In this document: piece after piece, positions 1-4,990 of the stretch
How the letters are laid out: each line of letters opens with the position of its first letter
Position numbering within the stretch: position 1 is the first letter of the stretch
Origin: a virus
Virus record (IMG/VR): IMGVR_UViG_3300037847_000772
Span: 1-22,615 of that record
DNA: 22,615 nt
Reading direction: 5' to 3' (one strand)
Notes under the pieces: model-generated
Database searches by the model: none
The model's input: the letters and a program-made list of their open reading frames with translations, nothing else
What the model was told of the DNA's origin: nothing
Position numbers and translations under genes: made by a program

Positions 1-137
1 TATTGTTTATTTTTGTGTTTGTGTCTGCGAATATATTTTATTGCATTACCTTCACACCAATCTAACTTCCATGCTTTAATTAATTCGGTTAGTTCTGGTT
101 TATTATCTTTGTAATAGCCTGGACTTGTATTTATCAT
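1..137 (-). CDS. DUF3310-family phage protein, N-terminal 45 residues (cut by left edge)
   Basis: The leftward frame starts with ATG at 137 and is open to the left edge, so the C-terminus is missing. The visible residues include a Tyr-Tyr-Lys near residue 8, a Glu-rich helix, a Trp-Lys-Leu-Asp-Trp segment (residues 23-27), and an Asn-Ala-Ile-Lys-Tyr-Ile-Arg-Arg block (31-38) followed by His-Lys. This matches the DUF3310 (SaV-like) pattern, in which a tyrosine/lysine start precedes a GNAIKYI-R-x-x-K motif. The family is common in phages and its biochemical role is not settled; some members are annotated as nucleotide kinases. The start overlaps the stop of the upstream gene as ATGA, so translation is probably coupled. 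Family identification is from memory of the motif. Confidence 0.75.
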   Translation of the reverse strand, partial: MINTSPGYYKDNKPELTELIKAWKLDWCEGNAIKYIRRHKHKNKQ

Positions 138-307
138 GGCGTATATATTACCTCCTCATCAGTTAGTTCTCTTGTTGTGACATTAAATTCTTTTAAAATT
201 TTATTTATATCTTCTGCCTTTAAATCTGTATCACAAGAATACACAACAAAAGATTTTTCGTAAAATACTGGTTCTACAAATGGTACAAATTTTGTTTTAT
301 TATTCAT
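134..307 (-). CDS. small hypothetical protein, 57 aa
   Basis: I do not recognise this 57-residue protein. It starts with ATG at 307, six bases after an AAGG ribosome-binding site. The start overlaps the preceding stop as ATGA (304-307), and its own stop overlaps the DUF3310 start as ATGA (134-137). The product has a hydrophobic first half (VPFVEP, FVVYS) and an acidic second half with a predicted helix (AEDINKILKEF). No membrane helix or known motif is visible. The tight coupling on both sides is the main reason to accept it as a gene. Confidence 0.6.
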   Translation of the reverse strand: MNNKTKFVPFVEPVFYEKSFVVYSCDTDLKAEDINKILKEFNVTTRELTDEEVIYTP

Positions 308-492
308 TTTATGCCTTTCATTTCTAAATATTTTGGAAAATCATTTTCAAATGCTTCCATCATATCTTCATATTTTTTTATTAGTTTATTTATTTTAGTA
401 TCAGTATCTTCTACATTATCATCTAAAGATACTACTACTGGTTTTAGTTCTTTTAATTCATCTATGAATGTTTGTAATTCATTTACATACAT
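304..492 (-). CDS. small acidic coiled-coil-like protein, 62 aa
   Basis: The product is unrecognised. The frame could start at 504, but the upstream in-frame ATG overlaps the GGAGG ribosome-binding site. The ATG at 490-492 sits five bases after that GGAGG and overlaps the upstream stop as TAATG, so 492 is the preferred start. The protein is almost entirely charged helix: residues about 5-18 (ELQTFIDELKELK) and 32-62 (KINKLIKKYEDMMEAF) have the heptad-like spacing of a coiled coil. A small regulatory or binding partner is possible but unproven. Confidence 0.65.
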   Translation of the reverse strand: MYVNELQTFIDELKELKPVVVSLDDNVEDTDTKINKLIKKYEDMMEAFENDFPKYLEMKGIK

Positions 493-704
493 TATTTCCT
501 CCATTCATTAAGATGACAATTAGCACAATACCAATATGTGCCATTACCATACACTAAATCATCACCTTTGCATTGACAGCCATTCGGCTGATTTTTTTCT
601 TTATATATAATTTTAGATTGTGGTGTTAATGTGTCAAAGTATGTGCCAACTAGGATTTTAGTTTTGCTCGTTTTTCTTTTTTTTCTTTTAAAACTAGAGT
701 ACAT
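492..704 (-). CDS. small Cys-rich protein with possible zinc ribbon, 70 aa
   Basis: A basic N-terminus (residues 6-16, mostly Lys/Arg) is followed by a C-terminal half with Cys43, Cys45, Cys60, Cys63 and His64. This pair of CxC and CxxCH elements resembles a zinc-binding knuckle. Tyr and Trp lie between them (YGNGTYWYCANCH). The family is not recognised; zinc and nucleic-acid binding are inferred from the Cys spacing and basic tail. The only in-frame ATG (704) lies 55 bp inside the upstream XRE gene and has no clear ribosome-binding site. The true start may therefore be a rarer codon further in, and the N-terminus is uncertain. The stop overlaps the next gene as TAATG. Confidence 0.6.
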   Translation of the reverse strand: MYSSFKRKKRKTSKTKILVGTYFDTLTPQSKIIYKEKNQPNGCQCKGDDLVYGNGTYWYCANCHLNEWRK

Positions 705-898
705 TCAAGTGCATTTGCCCAACAACAAAATAGAAATCCACTTGGTTTCCTTATACCAACTTCCCATTTTGATACTAAACCTCTAGCACAACCAATCATT
801 TCATCAAGTCTTGATTGCGATAATCCTAGTTTTTTTCTCTGTTCTACAAATTGAGGTATAACAGTATCAAAAAATATACCTAGTTCTTTATTTGACAT
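650..898 (-). CDS. XRE/Cro-CI-type helix-turn-helix regulator, 82 aa
   Basis: This is a small DNA-binding protein of the lambda Cro/CI (XRE) type. Residues about 20-50 (RKKLGLSQSRLDEMIGCARGLVSKWEVGIRKP) show the typical pattern: R-x-x-LGLSQ opens helix 1-2, the turn follows at GCARG, the recognition helix is LVSKWE, and the loop is G-x-R-x-P. A short helical, Lys-rich tail follows. At 82 aa it consists of little more than the DNA-binding domain. It sits immediately downstream of the large structured RNA candidate. A TTGACA-like promoter lies just upstream with almost no leader, so translation may be leaderless; no Shine-Dalgarno is seen. It probably regulates the leftward arm or the divergent promoters, but the target is unknown. 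Confidence 0.8.
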   Translation of the reverse strand: MSNKELGIFFDTVIPQFVEQRKKLGLSQSRLDEMIGCARGLVSKWEVGIRKPSGFLFCCWANALECTLVLKEKKEKRAKLKS

Positions 899-903
899 AG
901 TTT

Positions 904-933
904 TTCATATCTGAATATTATTCGGTTTGTCAA
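904..933 (-). promoter_or_regulatory. candidate leftward sigma70 promoter before the XRE gene
   Basis: On the minus strand a perfect TTGACA (plus 928-933) is followed after 18 bases by TATGAA (plus 904-909, 4 of 6 matches to the -10 consensus). Transcription would begin within a base or two of the XRE start codon at 898, giving a leaderless message. The 12-mer AACCGAATAATA lies between the two boxes (916-927) and recurs at 3076-3087, so it may be an operator. Confidence 0.35.
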
Positions 934-939
934 GCTACG

Positions 940-1483
940 CTGGGGAAGTCTTGTATCAGCCCTAAAGGCGTTACCTGTTAAGTATATCAGCCACTTCCCC
1001 AGATTCCATAGAGAAGTAATGGGGTAGTATCATGTTCCATATGCTTTGACCTATTGCCCATTACTCCCTAAAGTAAATAGAGCTACTAATATATACAGGA
1101 TAAAAATCCCAGCGTTTCACAGCTATTTACTTAATTCCTAGAAAGGCACCTGTTTTTTTGTAGACTACTTTCGCCTAATCTAGCAAACCATTGGGGGAAG
1201 TGGATAAACCATTGGTATCTTTTTACAAAGACGTTTCCTATTCAATATATTTGGAAACTCAATCACACTTCCCTAATTCTACTATATACTTTCTTTGTGG
1301 GCAGTATAATACCCCTGATTAGTAGTTTTGTTACCAACAGATAACAAACGCTATCTCAGATTACTAGTTCAGTAGAATGTTCATCTAAACTTTTTTTGTG
1401 GCCGTTTGCAAAACTTCTAAACGGATTCAGTAGCCACTATTACTTCACTTGCAATATATATTTAGCACTAATATTGAAGTAAT
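940..1483 (-). ncRNA. candidate large structured non-coding RNA: eight tandem stem-loops
   Basis: This block has no credible coding sequence and is almost fully accounted for by consecutive inverted repeats. Stems are 940-949/993-1002 (10 bp perfect), 1015-1023/1057-1065 (9), 1071-1080/1123-1132 (10), 1138-1142+1144-1147/1173-1176+1179-1183 (9 with small bulges), 1195-1202/1266-1273 (8), 1276-1283/1371-1378 (8), 1398-1407/1419-1423+1433-1437 (10, interrupted) and 1439-1447/1475-1483 (9). Linkers are only 1-19 nt. Several units contain nested hairpins: 1218-1222/1227-1231, 1233-1238/1253-1258 and 1327-1333/1342-1348. The fifth unit is therefore a three-way-junction shape. Minus strand is favoured: flanking genes are leftward, the 1223-1226 loop reads GUAA (a GNRA tetraloop) on that strand, and the 1096-1110 hairpin gains G-U pairs there. 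One unit (1015-1065) gains pairs on the plus strand, so strand is not certain. It begins five bases after the stop of the 120-aa gene. Confidence 0.7.
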
Positions 1484-1487
1484 TAAT

Positions 1488-1850
1488 TTATACATCACAG
1501 AATATTACATCAAAACCCCAATGGGTTTCTAAGTACCAATCCTGTATATTATCTTTACCAAAGTTATATGATTTTGGTTGACTACCTAATGAATAGGCAA
1601 CACCCCAATCAAATGGGCCTGACTCCCATACAACTTGTATATTATTTGTATTACTGCCAGCCATTTCACTTTCGGTATGTGTAAATTTATTTGGATATGG
1701 TTGAGGTTTTGATACTTCAATATCAGGTTTCATTCCATATGCTTTGCAATGTTTAACTAAACTTTGATACATCATTTCTGCTGCTTCTTTTTTATTAATC
1801 TTTTTAGTATTAAAATCAGGCAGCCATGCTGGTAATAATTGTTCACTCAT
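1488..1850 (-). CDS. hypothetical phage protein, 120 aa
   Basis: The product is unrecognised. An in-frame ATG exists at 1865, but a GGAGG site lies eight bases before the ATG at 1848-1850, so the protein most likely begins MSEQLLPAW. The N-terminal half has a helix rich in Lys and Glu (KKINKKEAAEMMYQSLVKHCKAYG). The C-terminal half is aromatic and Gly-rich (VVWESGPFDWGVAYSLG, DWYLETHWGFDVIFCDV), which suggests a compact beta domain. The start lies 8 bp inside the upstream gene. The stop at 1488-1490 abuts the structured RNA candidate, so one transcript may carry both. Confidence 0.7.
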   Translation of the reverse strand: MSEQLLPAWLPDFNTKKINKKEAAEMMYQSLVKHCKAYGMKPDIEVSKPQPYPNKFTHTESEMAGSNTNNIQVVWESGPFDWGVAYSLGSQPKSYNFGKDNIQDWYLETHWGFDVIFCDV

Positions 1851-2040
1851 TTTTATATCCTCCAAATTCTTTTTTTAGATCTTCTAAATCAAAACCATTA
1901 TCATTTTCAAGTTTAGCAACACGATCTTCTAACAGTTTAATATCTCTCATGTTTTTAATAACTTGATCTGATAGTTTTTTTATAAAACCATTTTGTATAT
2001 CAATCATTTTTTCGTTTAATTCTTGCATTACTTTATCCAT
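1843..2040 (-). CDS. small coiled-coil protein, 65 aa
   Basis: The ATG at 2038-2040 overlaps the upstream stop as TAATG and follows a GGAGG site at seven bases, so the start is secure. The protein is one long charged helix with hydrophobic residues at heptad spacing, particularly residues 20-50 (IKKLSDQVIKNMRDIKLLEDRVAKLEND). A dimeric coiled coil is likely. The family is not recognised and the function is unknown. Many phages carry such short coiled-coil proteins as accessory factors. Confidence 0.7.
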   Translation of the reverse strand: MDKVMQELNEKMIDIQNGFIKKLSDQVIKNMRDIKLLEDRVAKLENDNGFDLEDLKKEFGGYKNE

Positions 2041-2231
2041 TATTTATCCTCCTTGTTTAGCTCATGTTGAACATCATGTATGCTTGGTATTAGTTCATGT
2101 TCTAATTCTTCGGCTTTGTTTTTATCCCATATATCAACATTAGCCTCACCATACTTTTTGATAAATTCTTCTCTAGTATGTCCTTGTGCGTATTCTTCCA
2201 TATCTAATACCCAATTACCTATTTTACTCAT
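2040..2231 (-). CDS. small conserved-looking phage protein, 63 aa
   Basis: It starts with ATG at 2231, overlapping the upstream stop as ATGA, with an AAGGA site about eight bases away. The first half has a distinctive pattern: IGNWVLDMEEYA followed by REEFIKKYG and VDIWD. I recall similar short proteins with an N-W-V-x-D-M start and an R-E-E-F-I-K-K block in marine phage genomes, but I cannot name a family. The product is acidic and mostly helical, without membrane segments. It is probably translated together with its neighbours. Confidence 0.65.
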   Translation of the reverse strand: MSKIGNWVLDMEEYAQGHTREEFIKKYGEANVDIWDKNKAEELEHELIPSIHDVQHELNKEDK

Positions 2232-2485
2232 GCTGCTTTTCCTTTCTTTGGTTTACCATAACCTTCAAATACTTCTATTCTAAGATCCAGATCTAATAAT
2301 CTACCATGAAGTGTTTTATTACTTTTAGGATCAAATTCACTTATAGCTTTTATTATTCTTTGATCTATTATTTCAATTATTTTTGGTATTGGTAGATGTT
2401 TATATATTTGATCATCTATCAATTCTAATAGTTCGGTATTATCCATACTTTGGATTGCTTTTACCTTAGTTTTTTTCTTCGGCAT
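2228..2485 (-). CDS. small basic-ended hypothetical protein, 85 aa
   Basis: The ATG at 2483-2485 follows a GGAG site at seven bases. The protein has a Lys-rich N-terminus (MPKKKTKVKA), an acidic helix-rich centre (NTELLELIDDQIYKHLPIPKIIEIIDQRIIKAI) and a basic C-terminus (GKPKKGKAA). The ends could contact nucleic acid, but the family is not recognised. It is the first gene after an intercistronic hairpin (2506-2530), which may process or partly terminate the leftward message between this gene and the 169-aa gene upstream. Confidence 0.65.
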   Translation of the reverse strand: MPKKKTKVKAIQSMDNTELLELIDDQIYKHLPIPKIIEIIDQRIIKAISEFDPKSNKTLHGRLLDLDLRIEVFEGYGKPKKGKAA

Positions 2486-2505
2486 TATTTACTCCCATAG
2501 TATAA

Positions 2506-2530
2506 AACGATAGCCAAACCGACTATCGTT
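2506..2530 (-). terminator. intercistronic hairpin, possible weak terminator (leftward)
   Basis: An 8-bp perfect stem (2506-2513 with 2523-2530, AACGATAG/CTATCGTT) has a 9-nt loop. On the minus strand it is followed by TTTTAT, a short U-run. It lies in the 70-bp gap between two leftward genes and may be an attenuating terminator or an RNA-processing or stability element. Confidence 0.45.
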
Positions 2531-2544
2531 ATTATTATCATATC

Positions 2545-2563
2545 TAAGATAACCATTATCTTA
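2545..2563 (-). repeat. 8-bp hairpin over the stop codon of the 169-aa gene
   Basis: TAAGATAA (2545-2552) pairs with TTATCTTA (2556-2563) around a 3-nt loop. The stop codon of the upstream gene lies in the stem. No U-run follows, so a 3'-end stability or processing hairpin is more likely than a terminator. Confidence 0.4.
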
Positions 2564-3065
2564 AACTCTCTGTATATTCGTTAATCATGTCAGTAATTTG
2601 ATCCTCATCTTCTTGACTAGTATCGTATCCATGCATACTTTTTAAATCTTGACACACTTTAGCTAGTATTTCACTAGCAGTTTCATACTCATAATGTTTA
2701 ACGATTAAATCACCAACTGTACTTTCAAAATCGAAATCAGGTTTCGGTTCTGTTTTGAAGAACGGTTCCTTTTTTTCTGATGATGTTTTGATAGTATTTA
2801 CATTGCCAAATATTTCACCAGTAGTTGGATCCCATATGTTTCCATTATCATCAACATTGAATACTCTTTTCTTCAATTTAGATAATCCTTTGAGCTTTCG
2901 CTCCATAACATTTAGGTCATAGATGTCGCCCATAGTCTTTGCGAAATCATCTGATATAAATAGTCTGTAATACCATACACCTTTACGTTTAGCAGCTTTA
3001 TATAGTTTACTGTTCAGTAATGTGCTGCCAACCCACATACCTGAACGCCAAGTAGTTCTAATCAT
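2556..3065 (-). CDS. hypothetical protein, 169 aa
   Basis: The start at 3065 follows AGGAG at six bases. The protein has a basic N-terminal part (residues 1-70) with several aromatic residues (TTWRSGMWVGS, KGVWYYRLFISDDF) and a KLKGLSKLKKR patch. A short segment, NVDDNGNIWDPTTGEIFGN (residues about 70-88), follows. The C-terminal half is acidic and helical (VGDLIVKHYEYETASEILAKV, EDEDQITDMINEYTESL). The Asp/Asn/Gly stretch could be a turn or a metal-binding loop, but there is no clear EF-hand. I do not recognise the family. It lies in the leftward operon between two intercistronic hairpins. Confidence 0.7.
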   Translation of the reverse strand: MIRTTWRSGMWVGSTLLNSKLYKAAKRKGVWYYRLFISDDFAKTMGDIYDLNVMERKLKGLSKLKKRVFNVDDNGNIWDPTTGEIFGNVNTIKTSSEKKEPFFKTEPKPDFDFESTVGDLIVKHYEYETASEILAKVCQDLKSMHGYDTSQEDEDQITDMINEYTESLR

Positions 3066-3092
3066 ACTTTTCTCCTATTATTCGGTTCGGTT

Positions 3093-3118
3093 AAATTACC
3101 ACCGATTTGTGGCAATTT
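3093..3118 (-). repeat. 10-bp intercistronic hairpin with G-U pair (leftward transcript)
   Basis: On the minus strand, AAAUUGCCAC and GUGGUAAUUU pair over ten positions, including one G-U wobble, around a 6-nt loop. On the plus strand the same position is an A/C mismatch, so the fold favours a leftward RNA. It lies between the 55-aa gene and the ribosome-binding site of the 169-aa gene and lacks a U-run. A processing or stabilising element is plausible. Confidence 0.45.
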
Positions 3119-3123
3119 TTTGT

Positions 3124-3291
3124 TTAATCTTCAAATTGTTGATAATAATACCAGTATTTATCAAGGTCATATTGTGATTGACCATGATATTCATATACCC
3201 AGTCTTTGAAGCTCTCATATGATTTATATTTGATTATATCTTTTAACCAAATAATTCTCATATATATTCTGTATTTTATTATATTAATCAT
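3124..3291 (-). CDS. small aromatic-rich protein, 55 aa
   Basis: A leftward frame begins with ATG at 3289-3291, five bases after an AAGGA site, and ends with TAA at 3124-3126. The product is unusually rich in Tyr and Trp: nine tyrosines and a tryptophan fall in the last 32 residues (WVYEYHGQSQYDLDKYWYYYQ). The N-terminal third is basic and hydrophobic (IKYRIYMRIIWLKDIIKY). No family is recognised. The good ribosome-binding site, the co-directional neighbours and the otherwise empty gap support it being real despite its size. Confidence 0.55.
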   Translation of the reverse strand: MINIIKYRIYMRIIWLKDIIKYKSYESFKDWVYEYHGQSQYDLDKYWYYYQQFED

Positions 3292-3322
3292 AGTATTCCT
3301 TTATTTACCAATAGAAACGCGC

Positions 3323-3370
3323 GCGAATTTTTTTTCGCTTTTTGAGAATTACCCCTGCTATACAGCAGGG
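3323..3370 (-). terminator. hairpin pair downstream of the 204-aa gene (leftward)
   Basis: CCCTGCT (3353-3359) and AGCAGGG (3364-3370) form a 7-bp GC-rich stem with a 4-nt loop that contains the stop codon of the 204-aa gene. Fifteen bases further along the leftward transcript, GCGAA/TTCGC (3323-3327, 3334-3338) can form a second small stem next to a CGCGCGCG run (3318-3325). There is no proper U-run, so efficient termination is doubtful and 3'-end protection is an alternative. Confidence 0.4.
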
Positions 3371-3972
3371 ATAACTTCAGGGCTTATAGTACCATCTTCA
3401 TTATCAAGAGGTTTTTCTAATTTGCCCATTGTGTCATTGTAAAACTTAGCAAGTTCTTGTTTTTGTTTTGCTTTAATTGTTTTAACTTTGTTTTGTCTTT
3501 CTTCACTAGGCAGATATTTAACAGCTTTGCTAGAGTCAAATGGTTTATACTCATCACCTGTTACTTCTTTAAAGTAAATAGTGTAGGCTTTAGCAGTTGC
3601 AAAAGCATGATTGAAATTATGCTCTCTGGCTGCTTTTTGCTTTTCAAGTGTATCAAGTTTAGTATTTGCAATCTCTTGCGAACGTGCATACATAGCTAAA
3701 CTATCAATTCTTGAACTAGCGCCCATTTTATCCTTTTCCCATTTAAGACCATTTTCTGCGTAATTAAGCATTTTATCAGCATATTGAACTTGGTTCATAA
3801 TGCTAGGAATTATGCCATTCATTAAGTAAGTAAATGACGCTAAGGAATTATTAACTGGGTTTCCTTCTGCGTCAATATCCATTAATTCCGAATGAACATG
3901 GATATCGTACATATCTCTTAAACATTTTAATTTAGTTTCAATTAAATCATTTATCATATTATTATTAATCAT
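3358..3972 (-). CDS. hypothetical helical phage protein, 204 aa, first gene of the leftward arm
   Basis: In-frame ATGs exist at 4017 and 3990, but an AAAGG site lies about nine bases before the ATG at 3970-3972, so that start (MINNNMIND) is preferred. The protein is largely helical. A central segment (residues about 95-135) reads DTLEKQKAAREHNFNHAFATAKAYTIYFKEVTGDEYKPF. I recall similar 'leucine/glutamine helix, then Y-x-x-V-T-G-x-x-W/Y-x-P' endings in other podovirus hypothetical proteins. The C-terminal part is basic (KVKTIKAKQKQELAKF) and ends in a GC-rich hairpin at the stop codon. As the promoter-proximal gene of the leftward arm it may be expressed early. Function is unknown. Confidence 0.75.
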   Translation of the reverse strand: MINNNMINDLIETKLKCLRDMYDIHVHSELMDIDAEGNPVNNSLASFTYLMNGIIPSIMNQVQYADKMLNYAENGLKWEKDKMGASSRIDSLAMYARSQEIANTKLDTLEKQKAAREHNFNHAFATAKAYTIYFKEVTGDEYKPFDSSKAVKYLPSEERQNKVKTIKAKQKQELAKFYNDTMGKLEKPLDNEDGTISPEVIPAV

Positions 3973-4002
3973 AGTTTTATTACCTTTCATAATATTAAGT
4001 TT

Positions 4003-4033
4003 GTATGCCTTGTGCATACAGGCTTATGCCTGT
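4003..4033 (-). repeat. two adjoining small hairpins in the leader of the leftward arm
   Basis: GTATGC (4003-4008) pairs with GCATAC (4014-4019), and ACAGGC (4018-4023) pairs with GCCTGT (4028-4033) around a TTAT loop. The two stems share two bases and are probably alternative or coaxial. They would lie at the 5' end of the leftward transcript if the candidate promoter at 4043-4072 is used. Confidence 0.4.
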
Positions 4034-4042
4034 TCGTGTGCC

Positions 4043-4072
4043 ATACTAGGAAAACTTAGTCAACATTATCAA
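4043..4072 (-). promoter_or_regulatory. candidate leftward promoter for the left arm
   Basis: On the minus strand TTGATA (plus 4067-4072, 5 of 6 to the -35 consensus) is followed after 18 bases by TAGTAT (plus 4043-4048, 4 of 6 to the -10 consensus). Transcription would start near 4036 and give a leader of about 60 nt before the 204-aa gene. The location is right for the head of the arm, but the match is only moderate. Confidence 0.35.
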
Positions 4073-4084
4073 ATATGGAAAATC

Positions 4085-4125
4085 GTTCGTGGATAAGAGA
4101 GTGAAGCTCTCGTGGCTCCACGAAC
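4085..4125. repeat. nested hairpin: 8-bp outer stem with inner stem
   Basis: GTTCGTGG (4085-4092) and CCACGAAC (4118-4125) form a perfect outer stem. Inside it GAGAG/CTCTC (4097-4101, 4107-4111) forms a second stem, and GTGG/CCAC (4112-4115, 4118-4121) offers an alternative pairing. It lies between the two divergent transcription units. No coding frame here is convincing. It could be an RNA leader or processing element, or a protein-binding palindrome. Confidence 0.5.
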
Positions 4126-4193
4126 TATTTTATACAAGAGAATACATGTTTACTTGGTTTTTCTTGTGTGGCACTAGCTACAGTTATTTAATG

Positions 4194-4280
4194 TATATCC
4201 TTCCTATTTATAACTTATATACATCTTATTCTTATTTTATTCATAATTTATTCTTATCTTTTTTCTTTTTATTTATTTTA
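4194..4280. other. 87-nt G-free tract upstream of the terminase genes
   Basis: No G occurs on the plus strand from 4194 to 4280. The tract is T-rich with scattered C and A and contains repeated TTATTCTTAT-like units (around 4227-4236 and 4249-4258). The minus strand is correspondingly free of C. Such strand asymmetry in easily melted DNA is seen at replication origins and at unstructured leader regions. Here the position, just before the small terminase gene, also suits a packaging site. No direct evidence distinguishes these. Confidence 0.5.
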
Positions 4281-4290
4281 GCCCAGATCG

Positions 4291-4346
4291 AAGCCCTTTA
4301 GGGCCAAGACCTTAGGCTTGGCTTTAGCGAGAGCTGGAAATAGCTA
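4291..4346 (+). repeat. cluster of short GC-rich stems before the terminase promoter
   Basis: Directly after the G-free tract come three small stems: GCCC/GGGC (4293-4296, 4301-4304, loop TTTA), CCAAG/CTTGG (4304-4308, 4317-4321) and AGCT/AGCT (4332-4335, 4342-4345). An AAGCC/GGCTT pairing (4291-4295, 4320-4324) could enclose the first two. The base composition differs sharply from the neighbouring AT-rich DNA. Role unknown; a terminase- or replication-protein-binding site is possible. Confidence 0.35.
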
Positions 4347-4373
4347 CATAACATCACACTAAGACGAATATGC

Positions 4374-4401
4374 TTGACATGATTTTATCAATGATTACAA
4401 T
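4374..4401 (+). promoter_or_regulatory. sigma70-type promoter for the rightward packaging/virion operon
   Basis: A perfect TTGACA (4374-4379) is followed after 16 bases by TACAAT (4396-4401, 5 of 6 to the -10 consensus). Transcription would start near 4408, just before an AGGAG ribosome-binding site (4410-4414) and the ATG of the small terminase gene at 4421. This is the best promoter match I see in the window and implies use of the host RNA polymerase. Confidence 0.65.
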
Positions 4402-4420
4402 TATCCAACAGGAGCGTGAT

Positions 4421-4798
4421 ATGAATAACGACGATTTAACAGACAAACAGAAGGCGTTAGTCGATACAATCGTATCAACAGGGTGCAGTATTGTTGAAGC
4501 TGCAGAAAAGGCTGGATATTCAACAAAAATAAGTAGAGATAGTGCAAGAGTAAGTGCAAGTCGTACACTACGTCTACCAAAAGTACAGAAGTACATGATG
4601 GAATGTGTATCTAGAACGATAGGACTAGGTGCTGTAGTAGCGTCTAACAAGCTAGTCCATCTCAGTAACAACGCTAAGTCTGAATACGTACAGCTAGAAG
4701 CAAGTAAAGATATACTAGACCGCGTAGGATTACGAACACCTGATAAAGTAAACCATCAAGTGGTTGGAGACGTAAAGATAAACATTGATCTAACGTAG
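4421..4798 (+). CDS. terS: terminase small subunit, 125 aa
   Basis: The protein recognises viral DNA and loads it onto the large terminase for packaging. Residues about 4-60 have the small-terminase pattern: LTDKQKALVDTIVSTGCSIVEAAEKAGYS (helix-turn-helix with the 'eAA-xx-AGYs' signature), then RTLRLPKVQKYMMECV, matching the 'rlLr.p.Vq.yl' segment. A helical oligomerisation region with repeated Ala/Ser follows, then a DRVGLRTPDKV tail. The frame is open back to 4370, but AGGAG lies six bases before the ATG at 4421, so that start is preferred. It is the first gene after a strong promoter and precedes the large terminase by about 1.4 kb, with several small genes between. Confidence 0.8.
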   Translation: MNNDDLTDKQKALVDTIVSTGCSIVEAAEKAGYSTKISRDSARVSASRTLRLPKVQKYMMECVSRTIGLGAVVASNKLVHLSNNAKSEYVQLEASKDILDRVGLRTPDKVNHQVVGDVKINIDLT

Positions 4799-4821
4799 TA
4801 ACGAACAGGGGGGGATTAAAA

Positions 4822-4841
4822 ATCGTCGAGTCCACGACGAT
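4822..4841. terminator. 7-bp hairpin after terS, terminator-like on the minus strand
   Basis: ATCGTCG (4822-4828) pairs with CGACGAT (4835-4841) around a 6-nt loop. On the minus strand the stem runs directly into TTTTTAA, which fits a rho-independent terminator against leftward readthrough. On the plus strand it is followed by AAAC, so rightward termination is unlikely. Confidence 0.4.
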
Positions 4842-4944
4842 AAACATGTCATACACACAACAGAGTTAAAAAAAGTAAATCAAATGTGCGTAGACAAAAA
4901 TATTTCTAAGATTTAAGGTAAATTGTCTTTAGACGATAAACCAA

Positions 4945-4973
4945 GAGAGGGTTTCTCTCACGCCTTGCAAGGC
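4945..4973 (+). repeat. hairpin plus 12-bp palindrome before the 45-aa gene
   Basis: GAGAG (4945-4949) pairs with CTCTC (4955-4959), and GCCTTGCAAGGC (4962-4973) is a perfect palindrome. Both lie in the 190-bp leader between terS and the tiny basic gene at 4991. The GAGAG/CTCTC stem echoes the one at 4097-4111. They may set mRNA stability or act as a regulator site. Confidence 0.35.
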
Positions 4974-4990
4974 AAAAAGAAAGAAAGAAG

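Noticed and set aside
940-1483. tRNA genes or integron-type attC sites in the hairpin array
   Set aside because: No unit has a 7-bp acceptor stem with a TTCGANNC T-loop, and the stems lack the GTTRRRY/RYYYAAC ends of attC sites.
3206-3442. A 78-residue rightward frame between 3206 and 3442
   Set aside because: It is antisense to the 55-aa gene with the good AAGGA site and to the end of the 204-aa gene, and consists of hydrophobic codons expected from AT-rich antisense DNA.
4089-4301. A 70-residue rightward frame rich in Phe, Tyr and Leu
   Set aside because: It starts at a GTG inside the nested hairpin, has no ribosome-binding site, and most of its length is the T-rich G-free tract, which produces hydrophobic codons by composition.
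4331-4345. GAGCTGGAAATAGCT, resembling the repeat/anti-repeat stem of a Cas9 guide RNA
   Set aside because: It is only a 4-bp AGCT stem with a GGAAAT loop. There are no CRISPR repeats, spacers or cas genes in the window, so the resemblance is chance.
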